Below are positions 52,288 to 61,528 of a DNA stretch of 64,000 nt, in pieces. The position numbers and the translations under genes are program-made. Where the stretch lies: NCBI GenBank assembly GCA_963794475.1, contig CAWCDW010000010.1, positions 248,001 to 312,000 on the forward strand, given 5' to 3'. Positions within the stretch are counted from its first letter, which is position 1. Each line of letters opens with the position of its first letter. Source of the stretch: GAS188 sp963794475 (GTDB lineage Bacteria; Pseudomonadota; Alphaproteobacteria; Rhizobiales; Beijerinckiaceae). The notes beneath the pieces are model-generated. The model was given only the letters and a program-made list of their open reading frames with translations. It did no database searches and was not told where the DNA came from.

Positions 52288-53332
52288 TTACGGTCCTCCT
52301 TTAGCGAGGTTCGGCCGCGCCCTTGTGCCCTGCGTGCCGCTGTGCCGCTTGCCGCGAAACATCCAATAAACGACAGCCGTGTAGGCGCCGATTACCGGCA
52401 GCACGAACAGGCCGGCGCCCCAGAACAAGAAGGACAGGGAAGCTTCCGGCGCAGCCGCCGAAGCAAGGGTAACGTTGTAGGGGATCATGTACGGCCAGAA
52501 CATCACCGCGAGCGAGAGAAAGGCGGCTATGAAGAGCACGACGGTCATGGCAAACGGCCAAGAGTTCGCGCCGTTGCCGAACGCCGGCGAAAATGCCGAC
52601 GATCGCGACGCCCCCGATCAGCGGAAAAATGAAACCCCACGGACGGTCGAGGAAGAGGCTTCCCGTCATGCGGGCGCGATCGACGAACGCCAGGACGGCC
52701 GCGACGACGAGGATCGCGACGACCGCCTTCGCAAGGAGCAGTATGCGGCCGCGCGCCCAGTCGCGCAGCAGCGGATCTTCGGATTTGAGAACAATCCAGC
52801 CGGCACCCATCAGCGCGTAGCCGAGGACGAGGCCAATGCCGCAGATGATGGAAAGCGGCGAGATCCAGTCGAAGGAGCTTCCGGAATATTGCCCGCTTAC
52901 CACGGGGATTCCGCGGATCATGGCTCCGACTGCGGCGCCTTGCACGAAGGCGGCAATGATCGAGCCGGCAACAAAGCCGCCATCCCACAATCCGGCGGCA
53001 ATTCCCCGAGCGCGAAACTCGAAGGCGACGCCGCGGAAGATGAGCGCAAGCAGGAGCAGCAGCACCGGAATGTAGAAAGCCGCGAGGAATACTGCGTAGA
53101 CGGTTGGGAAAGCCGCGAAAAGCGATGCCCCCACCACGATCAGCCAAGTCTCGTTTCCGTCCCAGAACGGAGAGATCGACGCGATCATCTCCGCGCGTAG
53201 CCGGGTGTCCCTGGTGGCGCCGAAGAGAATGCCGACGCCGAGGTCAAAGCCGTCGAGGATCACGTACGCGAGTATGGCCACAACGATGACGGCGGCCCAG
53301 AATAGCGCAAGCGCGGAGGGCTCCAGGTTCAT
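52288..53332 (-). pseudogene. cydB: Cytochrome bd-type oxidase subunit II, frameshifted
   Basis: ATG 53332 overlaps the cydA stop (ATGA). The first frame (YVILDGFDLGVGILFGATRD, DGNETWLIVVGASLFAAFPT, GAGWIVLKSEDPL) covers about three quarters of CydB. Near 52560-52590 the correct continuation moves to another frame: MTVVLFIAAFLSLAVMFWPY then YNVTLASAAAPEASLSFLFW. One extra base would cause this. In the first frame the end becomes Arg-rich nonsense. If real, the oxidase loses its last helices; a base-call error is the alternative. Confidence 0.8.
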
Positions 53333-54723
53333 TGACGCGCTCCCGCTGAAGCGTGCATGGCGACCGCGAGCGGTCGGCCTGGAGTTGCGCTCTCTGGAAC
53401 CGAGGCATCGTCGCCGGCAGGCCCGTCACGCAAGAGCCGATAGATGAAAAGCAGACCAAATGCGTAGATGACAACATAGACGATGACGTACAGGGTCAGG
53501 GACAAGAGAACGTCACGCGTTGCAAGGGACGGCGTCACGGCGTCCTTCGTGCGCAGAAGCCCATAGACCACCCAGGGCTGCCGGCCGACTTCGGCCGTAA
53601 GCCATCCCGCGAGCACCGCGATGAAGCCGCTGGGGAAGGCGAGAAAGGCTCCCCAAAGAAACCAGCGCGTCGTCTCCAGCCGGCCACGGAAACGCAAGAG
53701 CGTTCCGAACCAGGAGACGGCGAGCATGATCAGCCCCATTCCCACCATGATGCGAAAACCGAAGAACGGGATGAGCACCGGCGGTCGATCGTCCACCGGA
53801 AAGGACTCGAGCCCGACCTCGCGCGCTGTCCAATTGCCGGAGGCTATGAAGCTACCGAGCCGCGGGATCTCGATGGCGAAGAGATTGCGTTGCTGATATG
53901 GATCCGGAAGACCGATCAGCACCTCGCTCGCCGGCTGCTGGGTCTGCCAGCGCGCCTCGATCGCGGCGAATTTGGCCGGCTGATAGTTGAGCACGTAAAT
54001 GCCGGTCAAATGGCCGAAGAAGAGCTGAATTGGAATTATGACGGCGACGAACCCGAGACCCCAATGCATCATGACGCGCGCTTCGGCACGATGGACATCA
54101 CGGAGCGTGTACCAAGCACCGGTTGCCGCGACGCACATGCCGGTCGTCAGGAAGGCCGCCAGCAACATGTGCGGCCATCTCACCCGCATGATCGGACCGG
54201 TCGTGATCGCCCACCAATCCGCGGGAATGATCTTGCCGTCGACGATCGCGTGGCCGAGCGGAACCTGCATCCAGCTATTGTTGGCGAGTATCCAAAATGA
54301 AGAGAACATGGTCCCAAGGGAGACCATGCAGCAGGCGAAAAAATAGAAGCGTCGCGAAACATATTCGCGGCCGAGCAGCATTACCCCGAAGAACGTCGCC
54401 TCCAGCATGAAGGCCGTGAACGCCTCGTAGCCGAGCAACGGCCCTTGGATCGGTCCGGTGCGTTCCGCCAACACGCTCCAGTTGGTCCCAAACTGGAAAG
54501 CCATGACGATCCCGCTGACGACTCCCATGCCGAACGAGAGAGCGAATAGCTTCAGCCAAAAGTCGAAGACCCGCCGATAGAGCTCATTTCCGGTCCGCAG
54601 CCGCACGCCTTCGAGGGTGGCGAGCCATGCCGCGAGCCCGATCGTGAAGGCTGGAAAGATGATATGGAAGCTGATCACGAAGGCGAACTGCAGCCGCGAA
54701 AGCAGAACCGGATCGAGCGCCAT
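53329..54723 (-). CDS. cydA: Cytochrome bd-type (cyanide-insensitive-like) quinol oxidase subunit I
   Basis: A 464-residue membrane protein with the CydA core: LQFAFVISFHIIFPAFTIGL (heme ligand His), GPLLGYEAFTAFMLEATFFG, RWPHMLLAAFLTTGM with the second His, and the quinol-binding half GWLTAEVGRQPWVVYGLLRT. The short Q-loop places it in the CIO/short class. It transfers electrons from quinol to O2 at low oxygen. The run upstream, starting at 58075, carries a GGGACC palindrome. Confidence 0.93.
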   Translation of the reverse strand: MALDPVLLSRLQFAFVISFHIIFPAFTIGLAAWLATLEGVRLRTGNELYRRVFDFWLKLFALSFGMGVVSGIVMAFQFGTNWSVLAERTGPIQGPLLGYEAFTAFMLEATFFGVMLLGREYVSRRFYFFACCMVSLGTMFSSFWILANNSWMQVPLGHAIVDGKIIPADWWAITTGPIMRVRWPHMLLAAFLTTGMCVAATGAWYTLRDVHRAEARVMMHWGLGFVAVIIPIQLFFGHLTGIYVLNYQPAKFAAIEARWQTQQPASEVLIGLPDPYQQRNLFAIEIPRLGSFIASGNWTAREVGLESFPVDDRPPVLIPFFGFRIMVGMGLIMLAVSWFGTLLRFRGRLETTRWFLWGAFLAFPSGFIAVLAGWLTAEVGRQPWVVYGLLRTKDAVTPSLATRDVLLSLTLYVIVYVVIYAFGLLFIYRLLRDGPAGDDASVPESATPGRPLAVAMHASAGARQ

Positions 54724-54733
54724 GGCTAGGTCC

Positions 54734-56577
54734 TCATGGTTTCGCGGAGGCGCCGTCGAGACCGAGCACGACGATTTTGGCGGTCACGATCTTCGTCGGC
54801 CAGACCGGGTGCGTGAAGCCGATCGCCGCGGCAATCTTCTGCACACCGTCGACCGTATAGGTGATGACACCGCCACCAACTGCGCCGTTGAGCTCCTGGC
54901 TCCAAAGCTTCTGACCATTGCTGGCATCGAGCACGTAGAAATGGCCGCCCACATCACCGAAGAGCATGAGCCCCCCGGCTGTAGCGGTAAGGCCGCTGAC
55001 GATCGGGTAGTTGGATTTCACGCGCCACTTCCAGACGCCGCTGTCGGCATCGGTGGCGTAGAGCCATCCGGCCCAATGCCCGTCCGAACGGCTGAATTTG
55101 CCGAACATCGCGAACGGGTTCCATGTCGCCATGCCGGCCCATGGCTGCCCGATCTTCACCGAGCGCAATTGATCGGCATCCTTCGGTGCGGCGGTGTCAC
55201 ACCAATCGACCTCTCCGGTGAACACAAGGTTGGTCCGCGGATCGAACACCGGGCTGTTCCATTCTTCGCCTCCCACTGCGCCGGGGCAGAAATGAACCTC
55301 CTGGCCGAGTGTGAAATTTTCGACGACGTTCTCGATCTGCGTCACCGGAGTGCGGTAAAGCAGATTGTTGCCGGCGAGATCGAAGCCGTAAAGGTAACCA
55401 TCCTTCGGAGCGTCGAGCATGAGCTGCTTGCCGCCCCCTGATTGAATCAGGATGGGGGGATTGGAGACATCCCAATCGTGCCAGTCCTTCGGCACGAGTT
55501 TGTAATGGTGCTTGTAGGCGCCGGTCTTGGCGTCGAGCACGACGACGGAGTTGGTGTAGAAATTTTCTCCCTCGCGCACGGCAATCGCGAAGTCCGGGGC
55601 CGGATTGCCGCCGGGGACGTATAACAGCCCTGCTTTCGCATCGAGTGTGTATGACGTCCAGCTGCCTCCGCCGCTGATCGGAATGCCGGGGCCGTTCTTC
55701 CAACTCGACGTATCGAGCGGCGTCGCGCCCAGCGGCCCGCGCACCGTGTCGCCCTCTACCTTGGGAACGAGGAAGAACTCCCAGACGATCTTGCCCGTCT
55801 TCGCCTCCAGCGCGAACATGTGCCCCTTGCCGCCTTTGAAATCTCCGCCTGCATTGCCGACGAAGACCAGGCCGTCCGAGGCAATCGGGGCCGCGGGCAC
55901 CGACTCGCCGAGTTTGGGATCGGCGATCATGGTTGCCCAAATCAGCTTACCGGTCTTGAAGTCATAAGCGCGCACTTTTCCGTCTTCGCCGCCCCTAAAC
56001 AGCATCCCGTCGAGATAGGCGGCACCTCGATTGACTGGTATGAGGCTCGGCGGATAGTCCTCGTGAGTTCGCCAATTTTCGATGCATGTGGCCGGATTGA
56101 TGGAGAAAATGTCGAATTCAGTTGTGCCGATCAGGGCGTTGTCGACCACGATCGGACCGGACTCTGAAAGCGGTGAACTGACCCGTGTCGTAGGTGCATT
56201 GAACTTTGAGCTTTTCGACGTTTTTCGCATTGATCTGGTTGAGCTGCGAATACCGGTCTGAGTTCGAGCGTTCTGTTGTAGCTCGGCCAGTCTCCCGACG
56301 TGGCCGCCGTCGCTTCGCCTGAAGGCGCCGAGGCGACAGATCCGGCACTTTTGTAATTTGCGTTCGATTCTGTGGTTGCCGTGCCTCCAGGTGCAAAAAA
56401 GGTAATGAGATAGTTGCGCGATAGGGCGCCCATGATGGAGATCTGCACAGGAAATGCGTAATAGAGGCCACCGGCGATAACCGCACCGATCACGACAAGC
56501 GCGCCGATGAGCGAAAGCAGCTTGGCCCTCACGCTGGCGCCAGGCACCCGTTTGAAAAACCCTTTCCCTACGCTCAT
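54734..56577 (-). pseudogene. PQQ-dependent dehydrogenase with two frameshifts
   Basis: The correct start is ATG 56577 (membrane anchor AKLLSLIGALVVIGAVIAGG). The frame runs through GDWPSYNRTL, then shifts near 56265 to RYSQLNQINAKNVEKLKVQC, and near 56172 shifts again to ESGPIVVDNALIGTTEFDIF. From there the rest is intact: KTGKLIWATMI, GGGSWTSYTLDAKAGLLYVP, WHDWDVSNPPILIQ. Each break is one inserted base. The family oxidises alcohols or sugars in the periplasm with PQQ, donating electrons to the respiratory chain. It is 10 bp from cydA. Confidence 0.8.
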
Positions 56578-56652
56578 GCCGCCCTCCCACGTAACTCTTT
56601 GTCTTCATCCATCTTGATGTCCTCGGATTGGCGAAGATTTTGACGCTGGGCG

Positions 56653-57102
56653 CTATACGAGGCGCAGCAGGACGGCGAAGAAGGCGAACAGGCCGATGCA
56701 GACCAGGAGAATGGCAACCGCCAGGACCGGCGATTGCATTTTTTCCGTTGTTGCGCCCGCCCTCATTCCCGCGATCGGGAGGAAGTCCGCGCTCCACAAG
56801 TAGTGAACCGTCCAACGGTACTGCCAAATCGAGATGAGAAGCGCGACGATGCCGCTGACGATCAGCGCGAGGCCAAGGTACTTCGGTGCACTTGGATGTT
56901 GAGCGACTTGAACGCCGGCCATACTCTCGAAGCGCTCGAAGAACTGAACGATTGCAAAACCGAAACCGATCAATGAGACTGCTGTTCGCAGCCACGACAT
57001 CATTGTGCGCTCGATGCTCAGGCGGGTGCGGAGCCAGCCGAAATGGCTGTCCGAGGTTACTCGGACCTCGAACCTGCCTGCGCCGGGGTGGGTATCTGGC
57101 AT
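56653..57102 (-). CDS. DUF202 (YidH-like) membrane protein
   Basis: A 149-residue protein. WLRTRLSIERTMMSWLRTAV then GFGFAIVQFFERF matches DUF202 (YidH), with three transmembrane helices in total. The family's function is unknown. It belongs to the run 58075-50656, where each gene follows closely on the same strand. Confidence 0.85.
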   Translation of the reverse strand: MPDTHPGAGRFEVRVTSDSHFGWLRTRLSIERTMMSWLRTAVSLIGFGFAIVQFFERFESMAGVQVAQHPSAPKYLGLALIVSGIVALLISIWQYRWTVHYLWSADFLPIAGMRAGATTEKMQSPVLAVAILLVCIGLFAFFAVLLRLV

Positions 57103-57134
57103 GGCAAGTCCCTCATCGCCTGCAATTCATGGGC

Positions 57135-57635
57135 CTACCTCCGCTCCGCCGTTCCGCGAATGCGCGAGCGCGCGACGCGCAAGGCGAGACCTCGGATGAT
57201 CAGGTACGGCACGAAGGCGAGGAGCAACGCGATTGCGAGCGCCTCATTGGGATAAAAAGTCTTGAGGACGAGGGCTTGATAGATCACGTCCATCACAAGC
57301 CCGAGCAGGATGATCCGTGCGGTCGCGTTCAAGCCCTCGCGCAAAAGTCCTACACGCTCCTGCGGATCGCGCAGCATCGTCACGAAGTATGGAGGGCGCC
57401 CTCTCTTTGCGTCTTCCCGGCCGGCATGGACCGCCGCGATTGCGGCCATCAGGGGCTGCAGGACGAAGCGGAATCTCATCGGCGCATCCGTCCTTTCGAA
57501 CAGGTCTTGCCAAAGCCGTTGAAGAGTGGCGGCAGTCACGCCGTGCCACAAAATGCCCGCGACAAAGAGCATGAGGGCCAGCACGATCACCAACTTCGCC
57601 AAGATCCCGAGGTCTTGCGATCCGGCACTGCTCAT
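57135..57635 (-). CDS. Hypothetical membrane protein
   Basis: A 166-residue protein with four hydrophobic segments (LAKLVIVLALMLFVAGILW, ARIILLGLVMDVIYQALVL, LAIALLLAFVPYLIIRGL) and a central cytoplasmic loop. I do not recognise the family. It lies 32 bp upstream of the DUF202 gene and is probably co-transcribed. Confidence 0.65.
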   Translation of the reverse strand: MSSAGSQDLGILAKLVIVLALMLFVAGILWHGVTAATLQRLWQDLFERTDAPMRFRFVLQPLMAAIAAVHAGREDAKRGRPPYFVTMLRDPQERVGLLREGLNATARIILLGLVMDVIYQALVLKTFYPNEALAIALLLAFVPYLIIRGLALRVARSRIRGTAERR

Positions 57636-57679
57636 CGCGCTTCTCCAGAAACCCAGAGAAATCCAAACGACCTATCGTC

Positions 57680-58075
57680 CTACGCGGGCGACGCATGACG
57701 AGCCTTGGAATAGGTGCTGCGAACAAGAATTATCCACGCGCCGAGGGCGAGAGCCACGTCGAGAGACGCGAACGCCAGCAACAGATGGGGGAAGACTCCC
57801 GCTATCGCGAGTGGCACCAGCACCAGGGGCACGAATATCAGCCGATCGATCACGGAGGCGGCGACGACTTGCTCTCCACCCGATCGACCGCCAAAAAAAT
57901 ACAGCCAGCCGATCACGACAACGGTCAGCCCCAGGGCGCGCATTAGCCCTTGCTCATCCGCCACAAAAGATCTCTCTATGAACAACGTTTGCGCCAGGCC
58001 AGGCCAGATGACGAGCACTGCTCCAATCAAAAGATAGACGAGTCCGTTTACTTCAGTATACTTAGACGGTGTCAT
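57680..58075 (-). CDS. Hypothetical four-helix membrane protein, first gene of the cyd-region run
   Basis: ATG 58075 opens a 131-residue protein with four transmembrane segments (VNGLVYLLIGAVLVIWPGLA, LTVVVIGWLYFFGG, LIFVPLVLVPLAIAGVFPHL, LDVALALGAWIILV). Longer frames up to 58363 have no ribosome site. It is the first of six co-directional genes ending with cydAB and the sulfatase, and a 15/16 palindrome lies 165 bp upstream. Confidence 0.65.
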   Translation of the reverse strand: MTPSKYTEVNGLVYLLIGAVLVIWPGLAQTLFIERSFVADEQGLMRALGLTVVVIGWLYFFGGRSGGEQVVAASVIDRLIFVPLVLVPLAIAGVFPHLLLAFASLDVALALGAWIILVRSTYSKARHASPA

Positions 58076-58240
58076 TAATTTGCTCGGTTTCGCGGACAGA
58101 CTACGAAGCAAGCTTATACAATACTGCATTTGGCCCACCGTCCAGAAATTTGCGACCAAAGTTGTGGAAGAGGCGGTCCACACTACTTGGCTCAACCGAC
58201 GACAATTGCGAGTATTTAGCATCGCATCGAGCCGCCACAA

Positions 58241-58256
58241 TGGGACCTTGGTCCTA
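58241..58256. promoter_or_regulatory. GGGACC/GGTCCC palindrome, site 7
   Basis: TGGGACC-TT-GGTCCTA, 15 of 16 positions, one of the two best copies. It is 165 bp upstream of the first gene (58075) of the run that ends in cydAB and the sulfatase, and reads CCAAGG toward it. Confidence 0.75.
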
Positions 58257-58257
58257 C

Positions 58258-58674
58258 GCGCCTGCTGTCCGGGCTCTTTTGAGTAACTTATATTTATGCG
58301 CATTGGCGGGAGCATGGCGCTCTCAGGACTTGAAAGGTCATCGGCATGCGGCACTCGCTCCACGCCTACCGGTGGTGATGCGGTGCTCTGGCCGTCAGCA
58401 GAAGCGGAGCGATCTTGGGAGCAAATCGAACGACGAGCCCGCCCGGCTTCCCGGGTCGTATCAAGGGATCACAGCGTTTTACGTCGTTGGAACGAGCCGG
58501 CGCCGCGGAAATAAAACCCATCGATCAGGTGAAGCCTGAGCTTCTGGTCGCACGCTCGTGGAACATCCTTTGCTCGGTGGAGTCACCCGCGGAACACGCG
58601 ATCGCTTCGGCGCGCTCGCTTTTAAAGTTGCAGCTTCAGCTCGGATCCGACCTCCGACCTCCGCTTGAGCGGCG
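58258..58674. other. Intergenic region
   Basis: No gene supported in 417 bp between the palindrome at 58241 and the 3' end of the DUF1622 gene. Short plus-strand frames exist without start signals. Confidence 0.4.
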
Positions 58675-59043
58675 TCACGCCGGATCGACCCGATCGCCCG
58701 CAGGCTCGGTTTGCCGGACGCGCACCTCCGAGAGATCTTTTTCGAGGAAGAAGTTGAGGAAGACGCGGATGGCGGCGACAACGGCAAGTCGCACCAATTC
58801 GTCTCTATTGGGCGCGACCGAGGTCGCTAGTATGTCCGCGGCGAGCTGAAAGGACAGGCCGGCGACCAGCCAGCGCGCGTATTGTAGCCATACCTCCCGC
58901 CTTTCATGACCGGCTCCGGATGATGAGAGCATCACCCGCGGGCCTTTCAGAAAGGCTTCCACGGTTCCGATCGCGATAATCGCGAGCGCCATGCCGTCGA
59001 TAATAAGTATCGCGAACTGCGTAGCCTCGGCGAGATAGTACAT
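58675..59043 (-). CDS. DUF1622 membrane protein
   Basis: A 122-residue protein from ATG 59043 (GAGGTGATC upstream). FAILIIDGMALAIIAIGTVE then WLVAGLSFQLAADILATSVAP and IRVFLNFFLEKDL are the DUF1622 signature. Three transmembrane helices. Unknown function. The perfect palindrome at 59225 lies 181 bp upstream, although that copy is oriented toward the HdeA gene. Confidence 0.85.
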   Translation of the reverse strand: MYYLAEATQFAILIIDGMALAIIAIGTVEAFLKGPRVMLSSSGAGHERREVWLQYARWLVAGLSFQLAADILATSVAPNRDELVRLAVVAAIRVFLNFFLEKDLSEVRVRQTEPAGDRVDPA

Positions 59044-59224
59044 GACGATCACCTCAGAGACATCGGAATTTGGCGCGCATCGCTTGCTCGCCGCGCTGGA
59101 GGCACCCAATCAAGCTGACAGTCATCATGACGGCGATTTGCAGGGCTCGATGGAGCCTACACGAGCCGGAAGAACCGGGCTCGAGGGGCTCAGCAGTGGA
59201 ACTTTGGCGATCGATCCGGCAGGA

Positions 59225-59240
59225 TGGGACCAAGGTCCCA
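59225..59240. promoter_or_regulatory. GGGACC/GGTCCC palindrome, site 8, perfect
   Basis: TGGGACC-AA-GGTCCCA is perfectly palindromic except for its AA centre. Here AA lies on the plus strand, so the site reads CCAAGG toward the plus-strand HdeA-like gene (176 bp downstream), opposite to the other sites, which face minus-strand genes. It may also serve the divergent DUF1622 gene. Confidence 0.8.
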
Positions 59241-59416
59241 TTGCGGGGCGCACGCACCTGCCAACATGATCCAAGGCCGCGATCGATCGAAGTTATGATT
59301 GAGTGCGGTCGGAAGTTGAATTGCCAACCTGGGGACAACGACCGTCCGTCAGAAATGGCGAGCCGATATGGCTCCGCGGCGGCCGAGATGCCGAAGGATA
59401 GTTTGGAGAAGAAAAA

Positions 59417-59773
59417 ATGCGAAAGCTTATGCTCATCTTTGGGGCCATGGTTGCTTGGCATATCTCCGGCGCAAACGCTCAAGTGGAGTTGAAGACTTAT
59501 GCGGATTCGGACGGGTTCCTGAACGTTCAAGCTTTGACCTGCGCTTAACTGGCGAATACGTTCCAAGAAGATGCCGACCTGCTAACAACATGGTACAGCG
59601 GTTGGTACAACGGATTGGCAAAAAAGCATTACATCAATGTCCCCAGGTCCAGAGAGGCGGAGCGCGAAACGATCGTTTATTGCAAAGCCCATCCGGAGGT
59701 GACCGTGATTAAAGCGATCGGCCATGTTTTCGACGAAATGAGAACCCAGCGCGGGATTATACTATCCAAATAG
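59417..59773 (+). pseudogene. HdeA-like periplasmic acid-stress protein with in-frame ochre codon
   Basis: ATG 59417 starts a signal peptide (MRKLMLIFGAMVAWHISGAN). The frame reads QALTCA, then TAA at 59546-59548, then continues LANTFQEDADLLTTWYSGWY and YCKAHPEVTVIKAI to a TAG at 59771. HdeA-family proteins have TCxQL at the stop position, so a CAA to TAA change fits. The conserved Cys pair (TCA ... YCKA) is split by the stop. The intact protein would be a small periplasmic chaperone-like protein. The 118-codon frame is otherwise undamaged, so the mutation looks recent. Confidence 0.7.
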
Positions 59774-59996
59774 CCATGTCGGCCTGCAGGCTTCACTTGT
59801 GTTCCCGTGACCTGGCCCATGTCAGCTCGGTAGTACGAGAGATGCGGGGCGGCCGTTGAATGTGCCCTCGTACAGCTAAAGTCGAGTAGCCGACTGCATG
59901 CCGCATCTCGCACTTCTGCGCGGGAAAACCGGAACTGCGGCCCGAGCCCATTCCATCGGGTGTCCTGTCCGCGCCCGCTGAAACGAGGAGGTGGAT

Positions 59997-60215
59997 GTGA
60001 AAGTGGCATGGCTATCCCTTTTTGCTTTGATCGTGCTTGCAGGTTGTCAAACCACGGCGCGGCACAATGGCGCCGAGCTCGCTCTTATTTGCGCTGATCC
60101 AGCCAACCGAACTCCTACACCGGGGAACCTCTATTACGACGAGTGTCGGGCCCTCTATCCGTCCACCCCCGGACAGCTCAGAAATGTTTATCGTCAAAAT
60201 GCTCCCGCGTTCTAG
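59997..60215 (+). CDS. Small lipoprotein
   Basis: A 72-residue protein from GTG 59997, seven bases after a GAGGAGG ribosome site. The signal with lipobox IVLAGC is followed by a short mature part with two Cys (LALICADPANRTPTPGNLYY, DECRALYPSTP). Typical of the small Cys-containing lipoproteins in this region. No further function can be read. Confidence 0.7.
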   Translation: MKVAWLSLFALIVLAGCQTTARHNGAELALICADPANRTPTPGNLYYDECRALYPSTPGQLRNVYRQNAPAF

Positions 60216-60813
60216 AGAACGGTCATCGGCGGGAAGAAGCATTGCGCAGGTTCCGAGGGGTGTTCACTAAATGTGACTGAGACAGGTTCGCATGTGGCAG
60301 ACACGTGGTTCGCAAGAACAAGGCGACTGTCGGAATGGGCGGGGGGCAACCCCGAATGCAGGATGGCCCGCTGCTTGGCCTCTTGTACGCTTCCAAGCCT
60401 GCGACCTTCGTTAAGCCCAATCACGAGGAAACAGGGCGGGCTCGTCGCTCCCTACCCGGCGAGGCCGCTCCATGGCAAACTGGCTGTGTTACGGCGGCAG
60501 TTCTAGGTTCGCTCCCGAACGCCCATCAATTTGCCTTGGCGAATTTCTTGACCGTCAGCAGGTCCGCCACCCATGGATGTTAGGTAGTGTGGGAGTCAGG
60601 CGGAATGTCTGATTGCCCCAAGTAAAAATTCGCGACCTCAAAAAAATCGAAATATCAGAGGCGCAGACGCACGAGAGCCGCACTGTTACGGGATCGCATC
60701 GGAGGTCGCCTTGCGCAAAAACGTTCACATCGATGCCGGTGTTTTCCTTAAAGAGCGACAGCAGGACCAAAGCCTAATAGGTGAAACTCCTTTTCTGGAG
60801 TTCAAAACGGAGG
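60216..60813. other. Gene-poor stretch
   Basis: Nearly 600 bp with only short frames. The minus-strand reading near 60680-60770 (MVLLSLFKENTGIDVNVFAQ) has plausible composition but no recognisable family or start. GC content begins to fall here and stays lower through the cupin gene. Confidence 0.4.
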
Positions 60814-61308
60814 TCAGCGAGCGAAGAGTAGAAATCCGGGTTTGTCGCCCACCACGGTAATGTGCCCTTTGCAAGGAGTTGTGTCTTCTAACTGAACAAC
60901 GTCACCAGCATGTAACTGCCTCGTCTCGCCATCTGTAACGGTAATCGAGAATACACCACCTACCACAGTGAATAGCTGGACTGCAGGAGTAGGATGGTTG
61001 AGATGGGTGTTCAGGTCAACAGCACCCCAGTGCGCCTCGAATCCTGCGATGAAGGCGCGTGAAACCTGCTGATTGCCTCCGATAGCGATAGGGGCTGCTG
61101 GAGGTGCGAAATTTTCCTTGTTGAGATCGACTGTGACGTCTGCGAAGTGCGATTCGTTGTCCGGCGTGCAATGTACTCGCACGTAGGTGAACCGGGAACC
61201 ATCATCTTCTGCTCTTGTAGTCGAACTCATTGTACTCACACCGAGAACCATCACTACCGGTATTGTTATCAAGATGCCGACTTTGCGTTTCGTCTGCCTT
61301 CTGTCCAT
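60814..61308 (-). CDS. Secreted cupin-domain protein
   Basis: ATG 61308 opens a signal peptide (VGILITIPVVMVLGVSTM) and a ~164-residue protein. NHPTPAVQLFTVVGGVFSIT then LHAGDVVQLEDTTPCKGHIT give the two cupin blocks (G(x)5HxH-type region degenerate, with HPTP and GDVV). A periplasmic small-molecule binding or isomerase role is likely. Lower GC than its neighbours suggests acquisition. Confidence 0.65.
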   Translation of the reverse strand: MDRRQTKRKVGILITIPVVMVLGVSTMSSTTRAEDDGSRFTYVRVHCTPDNESHFADVTVDLNKENFAPPAAPIAIGGNQQVSRAFIAGFEAHWGAVDLNTHLNHPTPAVQLFTVVGGVFSITVTDGETRQLHAGDVVQLEDTTPCKGHITVVGDKPGFLLFAR

Positions 61309-61528
61309 AGCGCGTAGAACTCCCTCCTCCACAGCGTTGCGCAACTGCTTCCTCAAATCCTGCCCCTTATGGAGTTCAATACGCAAGCCTCCCGAGCATC
61401 TTACCATCTGCCTGACAATAAAAGGGCGTCGCCTGATCCCGTACGGCTGCCGCACAAGCAATTTAGGTCGGATCATAGTTCCAAAGTATCTACTTGAATG
61501 AACCGGAATCTCCTGCGGGACTAGGGAC

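Noticed and set aside
54470..54500. GTTGGTCCCAAAC inside cydA as a regulatory site
   Set aside because: Only one half-site is present and it lies within a conserved coding region.
54734..56995. 753-codon single frame as the full PQQ dehydrogenase gene
   Set aside because: Its first ~250 residues are Arg/Ser-rich and overlap the DUF202 gene; the true N-terminus is in another frame from 56577.
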